DNA from: Thermomonas sp.
Lineage (GTDB): Bacteria > Pseudomonadota > Gammaproteobacteria > Xanthomonadales > Xanthomonadaceae
Length of the DNA: 47,372 nt
Assembly (NCBI GenBank): GCA_020692565.1
Contig: JAIMKJ010000024.1
Location: 13,501-60,872 of the forward strand
Direction: 5' to 3'
Shown: positions 6,693 to 15,969 of the stretch, one piece after another
Layout of the letters: every line of letters starts with the position of its first letter
Numbering within the stretch: position 1 is the first letter of the stretch
The notes under the pieces: model-generated
Database searches by the model: none
What the model was told of the DNA's origin: nothing
Seen by the model: only the letters and a program-made list of their open reading frames with translations
Translations under genes and position numbers: made by a program

Positions 6693-9095
6693 TCACGAGC
6701 GGATTTCCGCCCCGTGTTCCCCGCGCAGCGCGGCGATGACCTGAGCCACCACCTGATCGATATCGCGGTCGGTCAGAGTGCGTGATTCTTCTTGGAGAAT
6801 CAAGCCCATAGCGAGGCTCTTGCATCCGGTTTCGACCCCCTTGCCGACGTACCGGTCGAACAGCCGGAGGTCCCGCAGCGACGGCCCTGCGGCCTGTTTC
6901 ACGGTCTCCGCCAATGCCGCCCAGGACACGGTTTCCGGGACGACGAACGCGAGGTCCCGGCGGACGGACGGAAAGCGGCTGAGCGCACCCGAACGGGCCA
7001 GCGGACGCTGCTGCAGCGCCGCAAGATCGACCTCGAACGCCACCGCGACCGTATCCAGATCCAGCGCCTTCTGCAGCCGGGGGTGGAGCTGGCCGATCCA
7101 GCCGATGTTGGCGGCGGTGCCGCCCGCTTCGATCCTGAATACGTCGGCCGAACGGCCCGGGTGGCCCCAGGCCGCCTGCGAGGGGCGGTAGTCGAGTTCG
7201 GCCCCGGCGGCGATGGCCAGGCTGTCGAGATCGCCCTTCAGATCATGGAAATCGGCCGGACGGCCCTGCGTGCCCCACTGTTCGACCCCGGCCTCGCCGC
7301 AGATCACCGCTGCGAGGCGACGGGTTTCCAGCGGTGCCTCGCCGGTACGGGCCGCAAACACCTTGCCGACCTCGAACAGCCGCACCCGCGACTGCTGGCG
7401 TGCGACGTTGCGGCCCAAAGCGGCGACCAGCCCGGGCAGCAGCATCGTGCGCATCGTGCTGAGCTCGGCACTGAGCGGGTTGGCCAGCGGCACGCCGCCA
7501 TCGGTGGCCTGCCACTTCGCCAGCAGGGCGTCGTCGACGAAGGCGTAGTTGATCGCTTCGAGGAAATCGCGCGCCACCAGGTGCCGGCGCACGGTGGCTT
7601 CGTCCAGCAGCGTTTCGCTGGGCGACACCACCCGCGTGGCGCCGCCGGGCAGCGTGGTCGGAATGGCGTTGTAGCCGTGGATGCGCGCGATCTCTTCGAT
7701 CAGATCCTCTTCGATCTCGATGTCGAAGCGGCGGGTCGGCGCAGTCACGCACCAGCCGTCGGCGGTCGCCTCCACGCCCAAGCCCAGCGCGCGCAGGATG
7801 CGTTCGACCTCGGCATCGGCCACGCGCACGCCGAGCACGCGCGCGAGGCGCTCGCGACGCAGGCCCACGACCTGCGGCTGCGGCAGATCGGCTTCGCGCA
7901 CGGCTTCGATCACCGGACCGGGGACGCCACCGGCCACCTCGAGAATGAGCTTCGTCGCGTATTCGACGGCAATGCGCGGCAGTTCCGGATCGACGCCGCG
8001 CTCGAAGCGATGGCCGGCGTCGGTGTGCAGGCCGAGCTTGCGGCTGCGGCCGATGATCGCGGAGGGAATCCAGTGCGCGGCTTCGAGGAACACGCTGCGC
8101 GTGGTATCGGTGACGCGGGTGTCGTGGCCGCCCATGATCCCGCCCAGCGCGACTGCGCGTGCCGCCTTGCCGCCCTGGCTGTCGGACACCACCAGCAGAT
8201 CCTCGTCGAGCGACACCGTGCGGCCGTCGAGCAGCGTCACCTGCTCGCCCGCGCGCGCGTGACGCACCACCACCGGTCCTTGCAGCGTGTCCTTGTCGAA
8301 GGCGTGCATCGGCTGGCCGAGTTCCAGCATCACGTACTGGGTCACGTCGACCAGGAAGCTGATCGGGCGCACGCCGCTGCGGCGCAGGCGTTCGGCCATC
8401 CACGGCGGCGACGGCGCGGTCGCGTCCATGCCATCGATCACCCGGCCGACGAAGCGCGGCACTTTTTCGCCGGCGTCCAGCTCCACGACGAGCGTGGCGT
8501 CGCTGCCGGCCGGCACCGGCGCCGCGTCGAGCGGCACGACTTCGCTGTTGCAGGCGGCGGCGACGTCGAAAGCGATGCCGCGCACGCTGAAGCAGTCGGC
8601 GCGATTCGGGGTGAGCTTCAGTTCGATGCTGGCGTCGGGCAGACCGAGGTACTCGGCCAGCGGCGTACCGACCGGCGCATCGGCCGGCAGTTCCAGCAGG
8701 CCGGAGGCATCGGCGTCGATGCCCAGTTCCTTTGCCGAGCACAGCATGCCGTTGGAATCGACATTGCGCAGTTTCGCGGCCTTGATCGTGAGTTCGCCGA
8801 CCCTGGTGCCGATGGTGGCGAGCGGCGCGACCAGACCCGGGCGCGCGTTCGGCGCCCCGCAGACGATCTGCTGCAAGGCGCCCATGCCCGCGTCGACCTG
8901 ACAGACCTGCAGGCGGTCGGCTTCCGGATGCTTGGCGCATTCGACGATCCGCGCCACGATCACACCGTCGAGCGATGTGCCGAGCACCGTCAGTTCTTCG
9001 ACTTCGAGGCCGATGGCGGTGAGCGTCGCCGCGAGTTCATCGCGCGAGGCGTCGGTCTTGACGTGTTGGCGCAGCCAGTTTTCGGAAAATTTCAT
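6693..9095 (-). CDS. pheT: Phenylalanyl-tRNA synthetase beta subunit
   Basis: 800 aa, the usual length. It begins MKFSENWLRQHV, typical of PheT, then the tRNA-binding EMAP-like domain (about 40-150, with ICGAPNARPG), B3/B4 editing domain, B5 domain (RRERLARVLG region) and the class II-like core, ending in a ferredoxin-fold anticodon-binding domain (SRFPSVRRDLAFVV ... GLILQEESRTLTD). It pairs with PheS as an alpha2-beta2 tetramer that charges tRNA-Phe and edits mischarged Tyr. It follows pheS across a 138-bp spacer filled by a repeat element, unusually long for this gene pair. The frame is intact with no missing segment. Confidence 0.98.
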   Translation of the reverse strand: MKFSENWLRQHVKTDASRDELAATLTAIGLEVEELTVLGTSLDGVIVARIVECAKHPEADRLQVCQVDAGMGALQQIVCGAPNARPGLVAPLATIGTRVGELTIKAAKLRNVDSNGMLCSAKELGIDADASGLLELPADAPVGTPLAEYLGLPDASIELKLTPNRADCFSVRGIAFDVAAACNSEVVPLDAAPVPAGSDATLVVELDAGEKVPRFVGRVIDGMDATAPSPPWMAERLRRSGVRPISFLVDVTQYVMLELGQPMHAFDKDTLQGPVVVRHARAGEQVTLLDGRTVSLDEDLLVVSDSQGGKAARAVALGGIMGGHDTRVTDTTRSVFLEAAHWIPSAIIGRSRKLGLHTDAGHRFERGVDPELPRIAVEYATKLILEVAGGVPGPVIEAVREADLPQPQVVGLRRERLARVLGVRVADAEVERILRALGLGVEATADGWCVTAPTRRFDIEIEEDLIEEIARIHGYNAIPTTLPGGATRVVSPSETLLDEATVRRHLVARDFLEAINYAFVDDALLAKWQATDGGVPLANPLSAELSTMRTMLLPGLVAALGRNVARQQSRVRLFEVGKVFAARTGEAPLETRRLAAVICGEAGVEQWGTQGRPADFHDLKGDLDSLAIAAGAELDYRPSQAAWGHPGRSADVFRIEAGGTAANIGWIGQLHPRLQKALDLDTVAVAFEVDLAALQQRPLARSGALSRFPSVRRDLAFVVPETVSWAALAETVKQAAGPSLRDLRLFDRYVGKGVETGCKSLAMGLILQEESRTLTDRDIDQVVAQVIAALRGEHGAEIRS

Positions 9096-9114
9096 GCTGT
9101 GACCCTATGTTGTC

Positions 9115-10520
<1,406 letters not shown>

Positions 10521-10880
10521 TTATGCCGCGAGCGCGCTTTTCGCCTTTTCGGCCAGCGCGGTAAAGCCCTTCGCGTCGTGCACGGCGATGTCGGCCAGCA
10601 CCTTGCGGTCGAGGGTGATACCGGCTTTCAGCAGGCCGTTGATGAAGCGGCTGTAGCTGATGCCGTTGGCGCGCGAAGCGGCGTTGATGCGCGCGATCCA
10701 CAGCGTGCGGAAATTGCGCTTCTTCTGCTTGCGGCCGATGTAGGCGTACTGCAGCGCCTTCGTGACCGCCTGTTTGGCGGCGCGGAAGACTTTGCGGCGG
10801 GCGTTGTAGTAGCCCTTGGCCTGCTTCAGGATTTTCTTGTGGCGGCGACGCGCCGTTACACCACGTTTAACTCGTGCCAT
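10521..10880 (-). CDS. rplT: 50S ribosomal protein L20
   Basis: 119 aa, the normal length. It begins [16 protein letters not shown] and contains [17 protein letters not shown] and [14 protein letters not shown], all hallmarks of L20. It binds 23S rRNA early in 50S assembly and in E. coli represses its own operon by binding the infC-rpmI region of the mRNA. Here infC has been separated from rpmI by a 4.3-kb cassette, so any such autoregulation would have to act on the new leader in front of rpmI. It follows rpmI by 12 bp. Confidence 0.98.
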   Translation of the reverse strand: MARVKRGVTARRRHKKILKQAKGYYNARRKVFRAAKQAVTKALQYAYIGRKQKKRNFRTLWIARINAASRANGISYSRFINGLLKAGITLDRKVLADIAVHDAKGFTALAEKAKSALAA

Positions 10881-10892
10881 TGTTCAGTCTCC

Positions 10893-11090
10893 TCACAAAT
10901 ACGGAAGCATGCGGTCAAGACGGCCTGCGTCTTCGGCGCGAACGTGGTTCGTCTGCCTCAGGTTACGCTTCCGCTTGGTCGCTTTCTTGGTGAGGATATG
11001 GCTCTTGTTGGCGTGGCCGCATTTGTACTTGCCGGAAGCTGTCTTCCGGAAGCGCTTGGCCGCCGCCCGGTTGGTCTTGATCTTGGGCAT
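10893..11090 (-). CDS. rpmI: 50S ribosomal protein L35
   Basis: 65 aa, the family length, starting [14 protein letters not shown] and containing the [14 protein letters not shown] core. The frame is open further upstream, but conservation of L35 fixes the ATG at 11088-11090. The protein is a small basic component of the large subunit. It is normally the direct downstream neighbour of infC; in this window 4.9 kb separate them. A good sigma-70 promoter candidate lies about 170 bp upstream, just past the end of the inserted lipase gene, giving a leader of roughly 160 nt. Confidence 0.97.
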   Translation of the reverse strand: MPKIKTNRAAAKRFRKTASGKYKCGHANKSHILTKKATKRKRNLRQTNHVRAEDAGRLDRMLPYL

Positions 11091-11260
11091 TGCAAGGTCC
11101 TTGGGGTCGTTTCGAGTACTGGCCTGGGCGGTGGATGCCGGAGCAACCACACTTTCCGTCCTGCCCTGCCGGTTGATAGGTCGTTGATCCGAAAGAAGAA
11201 TCCCTCGAAACCAAGACGGGTCCACGGTGACGTTGACGCACCCGGCGAACCGGGCCGGCC

Positions 11261-11289
11261 ATTATGCCTGCGCAGGGTTTCCCATGCAA
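11261..11289 (-). promoter_or_regulatory. Candidate sigma-70 promoter for rpmI-rplT
   Basis: On the minus strand TTGCAT (11284-11289), a 17-bp spacer and CATAAT (11261-11266; five of six match to TATAAT). It begins 17 bp past the lipase stop codon and predicts a start near 11254, just before a CCCGG-TTCG-CCGGG hairpin in the leader. It would keep the essential ribosomal genes expressed independently of the inserted cassette. Confidence 0.6.
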
Positions 11290-11305
11290 ATCAAAGTGTT
11301 GAACT

Positions 11306-12559
11306 TCAGCGCCCGCGCCCGGCGGCGGCCTGGTCTTGGGGCTGCGGTTGAGTCGATTCCTGCGCCTGCTGCGGATTGAGGCCCGGCTGCGTCTGGGAGG
11401 CCTGCAGATTCAGGCCCTGACGGCTGCTTTCGATCAGCGGCGTCTGCATACCGGCCTGCTGATCGACCTGGGCGTAACGCTGGGTTTCCGGTGTGGCGCC
11501 CTGGATCGCGAACGCACGGCCGTTGTCGCCGAAAGCGATACGATCGACCACGACCCCCGCCTTCTCGGACGCCAGCGCCAGCGCGCCAGAGAGGTTCTGG
11601 GTCTGCGCGTCGAATGGCTTGCCGACCGCGCGTTCCGCCGCCTGCACCTGTTCGAGCGAGCGCTCGTACTGGTCGTTGAGCGGATGGCGCTTGTCCGACA
11701 TCAGCGTGTTCGCGGAAGCGGTCCGGCTACCCGAGGTCTGCTCCATCGCGTCGATGACCGCATCGATGTAATGCATGTCGACCGCGTGTCTGGTCGACTT
11801 CACCGGGTTGAATTTCTGCCAGAAACTCAGCGGGTCGGGATCCGGCAGTTCGATCTTGTGGCCGAGCGCGTCGGGCATCAGGCTGCGCATGATCGGCGTG
11901 CGCTCCTGCAGATCGGTCAGGATCTCGTTCTTCACCGCGTAGCGGCGGATCAGGCCGTTCTCGGCCTCCTGCGCGGCCGCATCGGGATCGAGGCCGATCC
12001 GCGACATGGTCTTGTCGTGGACGCCCGCAGCGTTGAAGGTGACGGCGGGCGTGTCGGTCGCGACCGCAGCCGCGGCCGCGAGCCCCCCGCCCAGCGAATG
12101 ACCGGTGATGACGACGTCGTCGCCGAACGCGACCTTGGTCTGGCGTGCGAGCGCCATCGCCTGGTTGTAGTGCGCGGTCTCGAAGCCCAGGCCTTGGCCG
12201 AGGTTGACCAGCCAATCCTTGCCTTCGTCGGTGCCGCTGTAGGCCAGCACGATGCGGCCCTCATCGTCGCCGTAGATCCGCGCCTTGAAACCGGTCTTGG
12301 TGTCGTCCAATACGCTCGGATCGATGCCGGCCTTCCGCAGCTGATCGTCGGTCAGCCGCGAGAAGCCGTCGACCGCGTTACCGGTCGGGCGGCCATAGGT
12401 CTCGTCGTAAAGATCGGCCATGAGCCGGGCCATGGTCAGATCGACCGGTTTGCCCGACTGACCCCGCACTTCGTCGGCGAACGAGGGGCGGCCCGCCCCG
12501 ACGGCGGCGACGGCAGGATCTGCCGTGGGGCCGGAAACATTCGCTGTGTCTTGCGCCAT
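11306..12559 (-). CDS. Lipase-type X-T4SS effector with XVIPCD (paralogue 1)
   Basis: 417 aa. The N-terminal about 280 residues form a class-3 lipase-like alpha/beta hydrolase: AYSGTDEGKDW, then VVITGHSLGGG with nucleophile Ser155, and a conserved HKIELPDPDP stretch. Residues about 285-375 match the XVIPCD secretion domain of Xanthomonadales T4SS effectors (HPLNDQYERS, NLSGALALA, VVVDRIAFGDNG, AFAIQG, then a conserved VD and PLIESS). The last about 40 residues are Gln/Pro-rich, as typical. No signal peptide is seen, as expected for VirD4-recruited effectors. The probable role is membrane lipid hydrolysis in competitor bacteria. It is the last gene of an ank-ank-lipase-lipase set, with GGAG 9 nt before its ATG. 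XVIPCD assignment is by motif memory; the substrate is unknown. Confidence 0.85.
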   Translation of the reverse strand: MAQDTANVSGPTADPAVAAVGAGRPSFADEVRGQSGKPVDLTMARLMADLYDETYGRPTGNAVDGFSRLTDDQLRKAGIDPSVLDDTKTGFKARIYGDDEGRIVLAYSGTDEGKDWLVNLGQGLGFETAHYNQAMALARQTKVAFGDDVVITGHSLGGGLAAAAAVATDTPAVTFNAAGVHDKTMSRIGLDPDAAAQEAENGLIRRYAVKNEILTDLQERTPIMRSLMPDALGHKIELPDPDPLSFWQKFNPVKSTRHAVDMHYIDAVIDAMEQTSGSRTASANTLMSDKRHPLNDQYERSLEQVQAAERAVGKPFDAQTQNLSGALALASEKAGVVVDRIAFGDNGRAFAIQGATPETQRYAQVDQQAGMQTPLIESSRQGLNLQASQTQPGLNPQQAQESTQPQPQDQAAAGRGR

Positions 12560-12603
12560 ATGAGGTGCTCCGTCCAGCTATGGATTGCGACTGGGGACCG
12601 GCT

Positions 12604-13869
12604 TCAGCGGGCGCCGCGGGTGGGCGCCGCCTGATCCTGGTTCGGCTCCACCTGCGGAGTGGCCTGTTGCGGCGCATTCTGCTGCGGCGCCGTGGGCGAC
12701 TGCGCCTGCCCCTGGTTGAGCTCGACGGACTGGCGGCTGCTCTCGACCAGCGGAGTCTGCATGCTGACATTCACCTCCACATGCGAATAACGCTGCGTTT
12801 CCGGCTGCTGGCCCTGCACTGCGAACACGCGGCTGCCGTCGTTGCTGAGGCTGGCGGTTTCCGGATTGACGCCTTCGCGATGCGCGGCGAGGGTCAACGC
12901 GCCGGCCACGTTCTGGCTCTGGCGGACATCAAGGCCCTGCTGCTGCAGCCCTGGCTGCAACTGGTCGAAGTTGCGCTGGAACTGGGCATGGAGCGGATGA
13001 TCCTGATGGGTCATCGTCGCATCGGCGCGCAGGCCGTAACCGAAAAACTTCTCCTGGGCGGTGATCACCGAGTCCATCGAATGCATCTGGACACTGTGCT
13101 TCACCGACTGCACCGGATTCACCCGCTGCCAGAAGCCCTGCGGATCGGGGTCCGGCAGTTCGATCTTGTGACCCATCGCATCGGGCATCAGGTAACGGGT
13201 CGCGATGTTGCGTTCCTGAAGACCGGTCAGGATTTCGTTGTCCACCGCATAGCGGCGGATCTGGCCGTGGGTCGCTTCTTCCTTCACCGCCGAGGCGTCC
13301 AGGCCGACGCGCTCCAGAGTCTTGTCCTTCACGCCGGCGGCGTTGAACGTGACCGCCGGGCTATCGGTGACCGCCGCGCCGACGGCGGCGAGACCGCCGC
13401 CGAGCGAGTGGCCGGTGATCACCAGTTCGTCGCCGAACGCGACCTTGGCCTGGCGCGACAGCATGACCGCCTGGTTGTACTGCGAGGTCTCGAAACCGAG
13501 CCCCTGGCCTAGGTTGGTGCCCCAGTCCTTGCCTGCGTCGGTACCGCGGAACGCGAGCACGTAGCGGCCCTGCCCGTCGCCGTAAATGTCGGCGTCGAAG
13601 CCGCTGGCGTTGTTGCTGCGCAGCGCGGGATCAATGCCGACCTGCCGGAATTGCTCGTCGGTCAACGGACGGAACTGGGCCGCGCCGTCGCGCTGGCGAT
13701 CATCCGAGGTGTAAACGTCGCGCGCGAGGTGCGCGAGGGTGATGTCGATGTCCTTCGGCGCGGTACCGCGCACTTCGTCGGCGAACGACGGACGATGGAA
13801 GGTCTGCCCACTCAGCGGGTCGAACACCTCGCGGGCCTCGCGACGATCTGGATCGAATTGCGCGTTCAT
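12604..13869 (-). CDS. Lipase-type X-T4SS effector with XVIPCD (paralogue 2)
   Basis: 421 aa paralogue of the next gene, 44 bp upstream of it. It shares FADEVRG near the N-terminus, FRGTDAGKDWGTNLGQGLGFE, VITGHSLGGGLA with nucleophile Ser155 at the same position, FNAAGVKDKT, and HKIELPDPDPQGFWQ. The XVIPCD occupies about 285-375 (HPLHAQFQRN, NVAGALTLA, SRVFAVQG, PETQRYSHVEV, TPLVESSRQ), then a Gln/Pro tail. The two proteins look like products of a tandem duplication that has diverged mainly at the N-terminus and tail. A strong AAAGGAG lies 6 nt before the ATG. It should be exported by an X-T4SS into rival cells; neither the secretion machinery nor VirD4 is in this window. Confidence 0.85.
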   Translation of the reverse strand: MNAQFDPDRREAREVFDPLSGQTFHRPSFADEVRGTAPKDIDITLAHLARDVYTSDDRQRDGAAQFRPLTDEQFRQVGIDPALRSNNASGFDADIYGDGQGRYVLAFRGTDAGKDWGTNLGQGLGFETSQYNQAVMLSRQAKVAFGDELVITGHSLGGGLAAVGAAVTDSPAVTFNAAGVKDKTLERVGLDASAVKEEATHGQIRRYAVDNEILTGLQERNIATRYLMPDAMGHKIELPDPDPQGFWQRVNPVQSVKHSVQMHSMDSVITAQEKFFGYGLRADATMTHQDHPLHAQFQRNFDQLQPGLQQQGLDVRQSQNVAGALTLAAHREGVNPETASLSNDGSRVFAVQGQQPETQRYSHVEVNVSMQTPLVESSRQSVELNQGQAQSPTAPQQNAPQQATPQVEPNQDQAAPTRGAR

Positions 13870-13898
13870 CTACCACTCCTTTGAAACCGGAATATTCG

Positions 13899-13919
13899 GA
13901 CCGGGCGTTGCGCCCGGTC
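13899..13919 (-). other. Intercistronic hairpin between ankyrin gene and lipase
   Basis: A 9-bp perfect stem GACCGGGCG/CGCCCGGTC with a 3-nt loop in the 71-bp gap between the ankyrin gene (ends 13941) and the lipase start (13869). It lacks a T-run, so it is more likely to stabilise or partially attenuate the message than to end it, and could set the ratio of immunity to toxin. Confidence 0.45.
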
Positions 13920-13940
13920 GGCGGACCATGCGGACTGCGC

Positions 13941-14714
13941 TCAGCGCGAGCCTTCGAGCGCGATGCCATGCGACGAGAGCCACGCCTCGACCGCTTCGCG
14001 GTGTTTGCGGGTCTCGGCATTCAGCAGCGCAGCACGGGTCATGAACAGATAGCGCTGGAAGGTCACGCCCTGGGCGTTGCGGGCCATCGGATCGGCCCCG
14101 GCGTTCAGCAGGTCCAGCGCGCGCGCGGGCTCGTTGATCTGTCCGGCGACATGCAGCGGCGTGTTGCCCATGCGATCGGCCATGTCAGGGTCGGCGCCCG
14201 CCGCCAACAAAGCGCGGAATTGTTCGTCGCGTTCGCCCATCAGCGCGGCGCGCAGAGGGCCGGCGCCGGACACGGGATTCTTGACGTTCGGATCGACCTT
14301 GCGCGCAAGCAGCTCGGACAGGTAGACATCGTCGTTGGCCATCGCGGCCATGTGCATGACGGTGTCGTTGTCCATGCCCGGCTGCAGCGGGTCGGCGCCT
14401 GCGTCGAGCAGGGCTTTCATGCTGTCCAGACGCTTGTTCAACAGCGCCCACTGCAGCAGGGTGACGTTCTTGTCGCCTGTCGTCGACAGATCGACGCCTG
14501 CGACCAGACTGCGGATCCGGGCGGTATCGCCCTGGGCGATCGCATCGGCCAATTCGGCCACGCGCGGATCGGCGAACACTTCGCGTGCGTCCACCGCACG
14601 GACTTCAGCTGTTGCGGACATCTGTTTCTCCATTGCACAGGCGGGTACGACCACGCATATCGCGATCATAAGCGATACGGCAAGAACGCAAGCGCGGGTC
14701 GGAACGTTGGACAT
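13941..14714 (-). CDS. Exported ankyrin-repeat protein, putative lipase immunity protein
   Basis: 257 aa. A signal sequence spans about residues 1-28 (hydrophobic core VLAVSLMIAICVVVPACA), so the protein should be periplasmic; VPAC could also act as a weak lipobox. The mature part has ankyrin repeats, with ALLDAGADPLQPG, ELLARKVDPNVKNP, ALLAAGADPDMADRMGNTPL and LLNAGADPMARNAQG. It sits immediately upstream of, and probably cotranscribed with, the two XVIPCD lipases. Immunity proteins of X-T4SS effectors are characteristically encoded beside the toxin and often periplasmic, so immunity is the best guess. The ATG has GGGAG 4 nt upstream. A regulatory role or effector role for the ankyrin protein cannot be excluded. 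Confidence 0.75.
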   Translation of the reverse strand: MSNVPTRACVLAVSLMIAICVVVPACAMEKQMSATAEVRAVDAREVFADPRVAELADAIAQGDTARIRSLVAGVDLSTTGDKNVTLLQWALLNKRLDSMKALLDAGADPLQPGMDNDTVMHMAAMANDDVYLSELLARKVDPNVKNPVSGAGPLRAALMGERDEQFRALLAAGADPDMADRMGNTPLHVAGQINEPARALDLLNAGADPMARNAQGVTFQRYLFMTRAALLNAETRKHREAVEAWLSSHGIALEGSR

Positions 14715-14956
14715 GACACTCCCGGATTGGATTCGGCCGAGCCGCTTTCGCGCGCGGCGGGTTGATCCTACACGACAGACTCTAGACGGTCGGCTCTAGA
14801 AGGCCCGCCCGGGACGACCGGTCTGCATGACTGGCGCTACGATCGATCATAGACGATTGATCCTGCAAGCGATTCCGGCACTTCCATTCCGTATGCGATC
14901 GCTGCCGGGCATCGCCATCCATTGCTGGCGGCTGCATCCATCGCCGGTGGAGAACA

Positions 14957-15634
14957 TCAGGCCGGCACGCTGTCCAGTGGGATGTCGTGCTCGAGCAGCC
15001 AGGTCAGCACCGCTTCCCAGGTCCGGCGGGTATCGGCGTGGAGCAGATCGGGCCGGGTCATGAAGACATAACGCTGGAAGGTCACCTCATGGGCATTTCG
15101 CCGCAGGGGATCGGCACCAGCCTTGAGCAGGTCCAGCGCACGTTTCGGTTCGTTGATCAGACCCGCGATATGCAGCGGTGTATTGCCCATATCGTCCGCA
15201 TGATCGGGATCGGCACCGGCGGCGAGCAGCATGCGGAACTGCGCCTCGCGTTCGGTCATCAACGCAGCGCACAGGGGAGCAGCGCCGGTATCGGCATTGG
15301 CGACGTTCGGATCGACACCGTGCGTCAGCAACGCCTGCAGAAACTGCGGCTCTTCCAGCATGCAGGCGAAATGGACCGCGGTGTCGCCGTCCATGCCCGG
15401 CTGCGCGGAATCGGCACCGGCATCAAGCAACACTTGCATACCCTCGAGACTGCGGGTGAACAGCGCCCATTGCAGCAGCGTCACGCGCCTGTCGCCGACC
15501 GCAGCGAGATCCGCGGTGGCGGCCAGCGCGTGGACCTTGCCGATATCGCCCTCGACGAGGGCTTCGGCGATGGCAGCGGCCGCGGGATCGGAAAAAATTT
15601 CGTAGGTCGATACGGGTGTTTCTGCAGAAGACAT
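14957..15634 (-). CDS. Cytoplasmic ankyrin-repeat protein, putative second immunity protein
   Basis: 225 aa, starting MSSAETPVSTYEIF. Fourteen upstream codons are open, but the ATG at 15632-15634 has an excellent GAGGAA 8 nt ahead, so I place the start there. Ankyrin repeats run through most of the chain (LLDAGADSAQPGMDGDTAVH, LLTHGVDPNVANADTG, LLAAGADPDHADDMGNTPLH, LLKAGADPLRRN). It is clearly paralogous to the next gene (shared VTFQRY[LV]FMTR block) but has no signal peptide, so it should stay in the cytoplasm. First gene of the cassette, 39 nt downstream of a predicted transcription start. A 242-bp gap, in which I see no gene, separates it from the second ankyrin gene. Function as immunity is inferred from context. 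Confidence 0.75.
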   Translation of the reverse strand: MSSAETPVSTYEIFSDPAAAAIAEALVEGDIGKVHALAATADLAAVGDRRVTLLQWALFTRSLEGMQVLLDAGADSAQPGMDGDTAVHFACMLEEPQFLQALLTHGVDPNVANADTGAAPLCAALMTEREAQFRMLLAAGADPDHADDMGNTPLHIAGLINEPKRALDLLKAGADPLRRNAHEVTFQRYVFMTRPDLLHADTRRTWEAVLTWLLEHDIPLDSVPA

Positions 15635-15679
15635 CCTGCACTTCCTCAATGCTCGGGGCGGCAACCCGAGCTTCACCCG

Positions 15680-15709
15680 TTAATAGCACGGCCCTTCGCA
15701 AACTGTAAA
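15680..15709 (-). promoter_or_regulatory. Candidate sigma-70 promoter of the ankyrin/lipase cassette
   Basis: Minus strand TTTACA (15704-15709; five of six match to TTGACA), 18-bp spacer, TATTAA (15680-15685). The start would be near 15673, about 39 nt before the first ankyrin gene. It lies beyond the infC terminator, so the cassette appears to have its own promoter rather than using thrS-infC read-through. Confidence 0.6.
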
Positions 15710-15801
15710 CCGCAGCGCCCCGGAAAACGCCGATGGCGCCGCAGGTGCCGGGCATCGCTGAAAAACGCAAAGGGGGCGCGATTTGTCGCAAGAAAGCGAA
15801 G

Positions 15802-15886
15802 GGCGCCTCGGCGCCTTGTGTCGAAAGAACAAAAGGCGCCGAGGCGCTCCGTGTCGGAAAAACAAAGGGCGCCAAGGCGCCCTTTG
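15802..15886 (-). terminator. infC terminator within a 33-bp-spaced GGCGCC repeat array
   Basis: Three copies of GGCGCCNNGGCGC[CT] start at 15802, 15835 and 15868, exactly 33 bp apart. The copy nearest infC forms an 11-bp stem CAAAGGGCGCC/GGCGCCCTTTG (15863-15886), followed on the minus strand by five Ts (15858-15862), a convincing intrinsic terminator for thrS-infC. The other two can pair with each other (15807-15817 with 15833-15843). The rest of 15635-15969 holds the cassette promoter and nothing else I can identify. Confidence 0.75.
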
Positions 15887-15969
15887 AATTACCGTCCCCC
15901 GTCATCGAAACGGGAGTGGCGTGCGTCGAAGACAGACCGGGCTTTCAAGCAAGCCATCTGCCTCTTCGC

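Noticed and set aside
14715..14956. A small gene between the two ankyrin genes
   Set aside because: No frame with a ribosome-binding site and sensible composition; only scattered short palindromes (for example around 14852-14872).
15764..15889. Regularly spaced GGCGCC repeats as a CRISPR array
   Set aside because: Units are palindromic, only three, with similar rather than unique spacers and no cas genes; one is a plain terminator.
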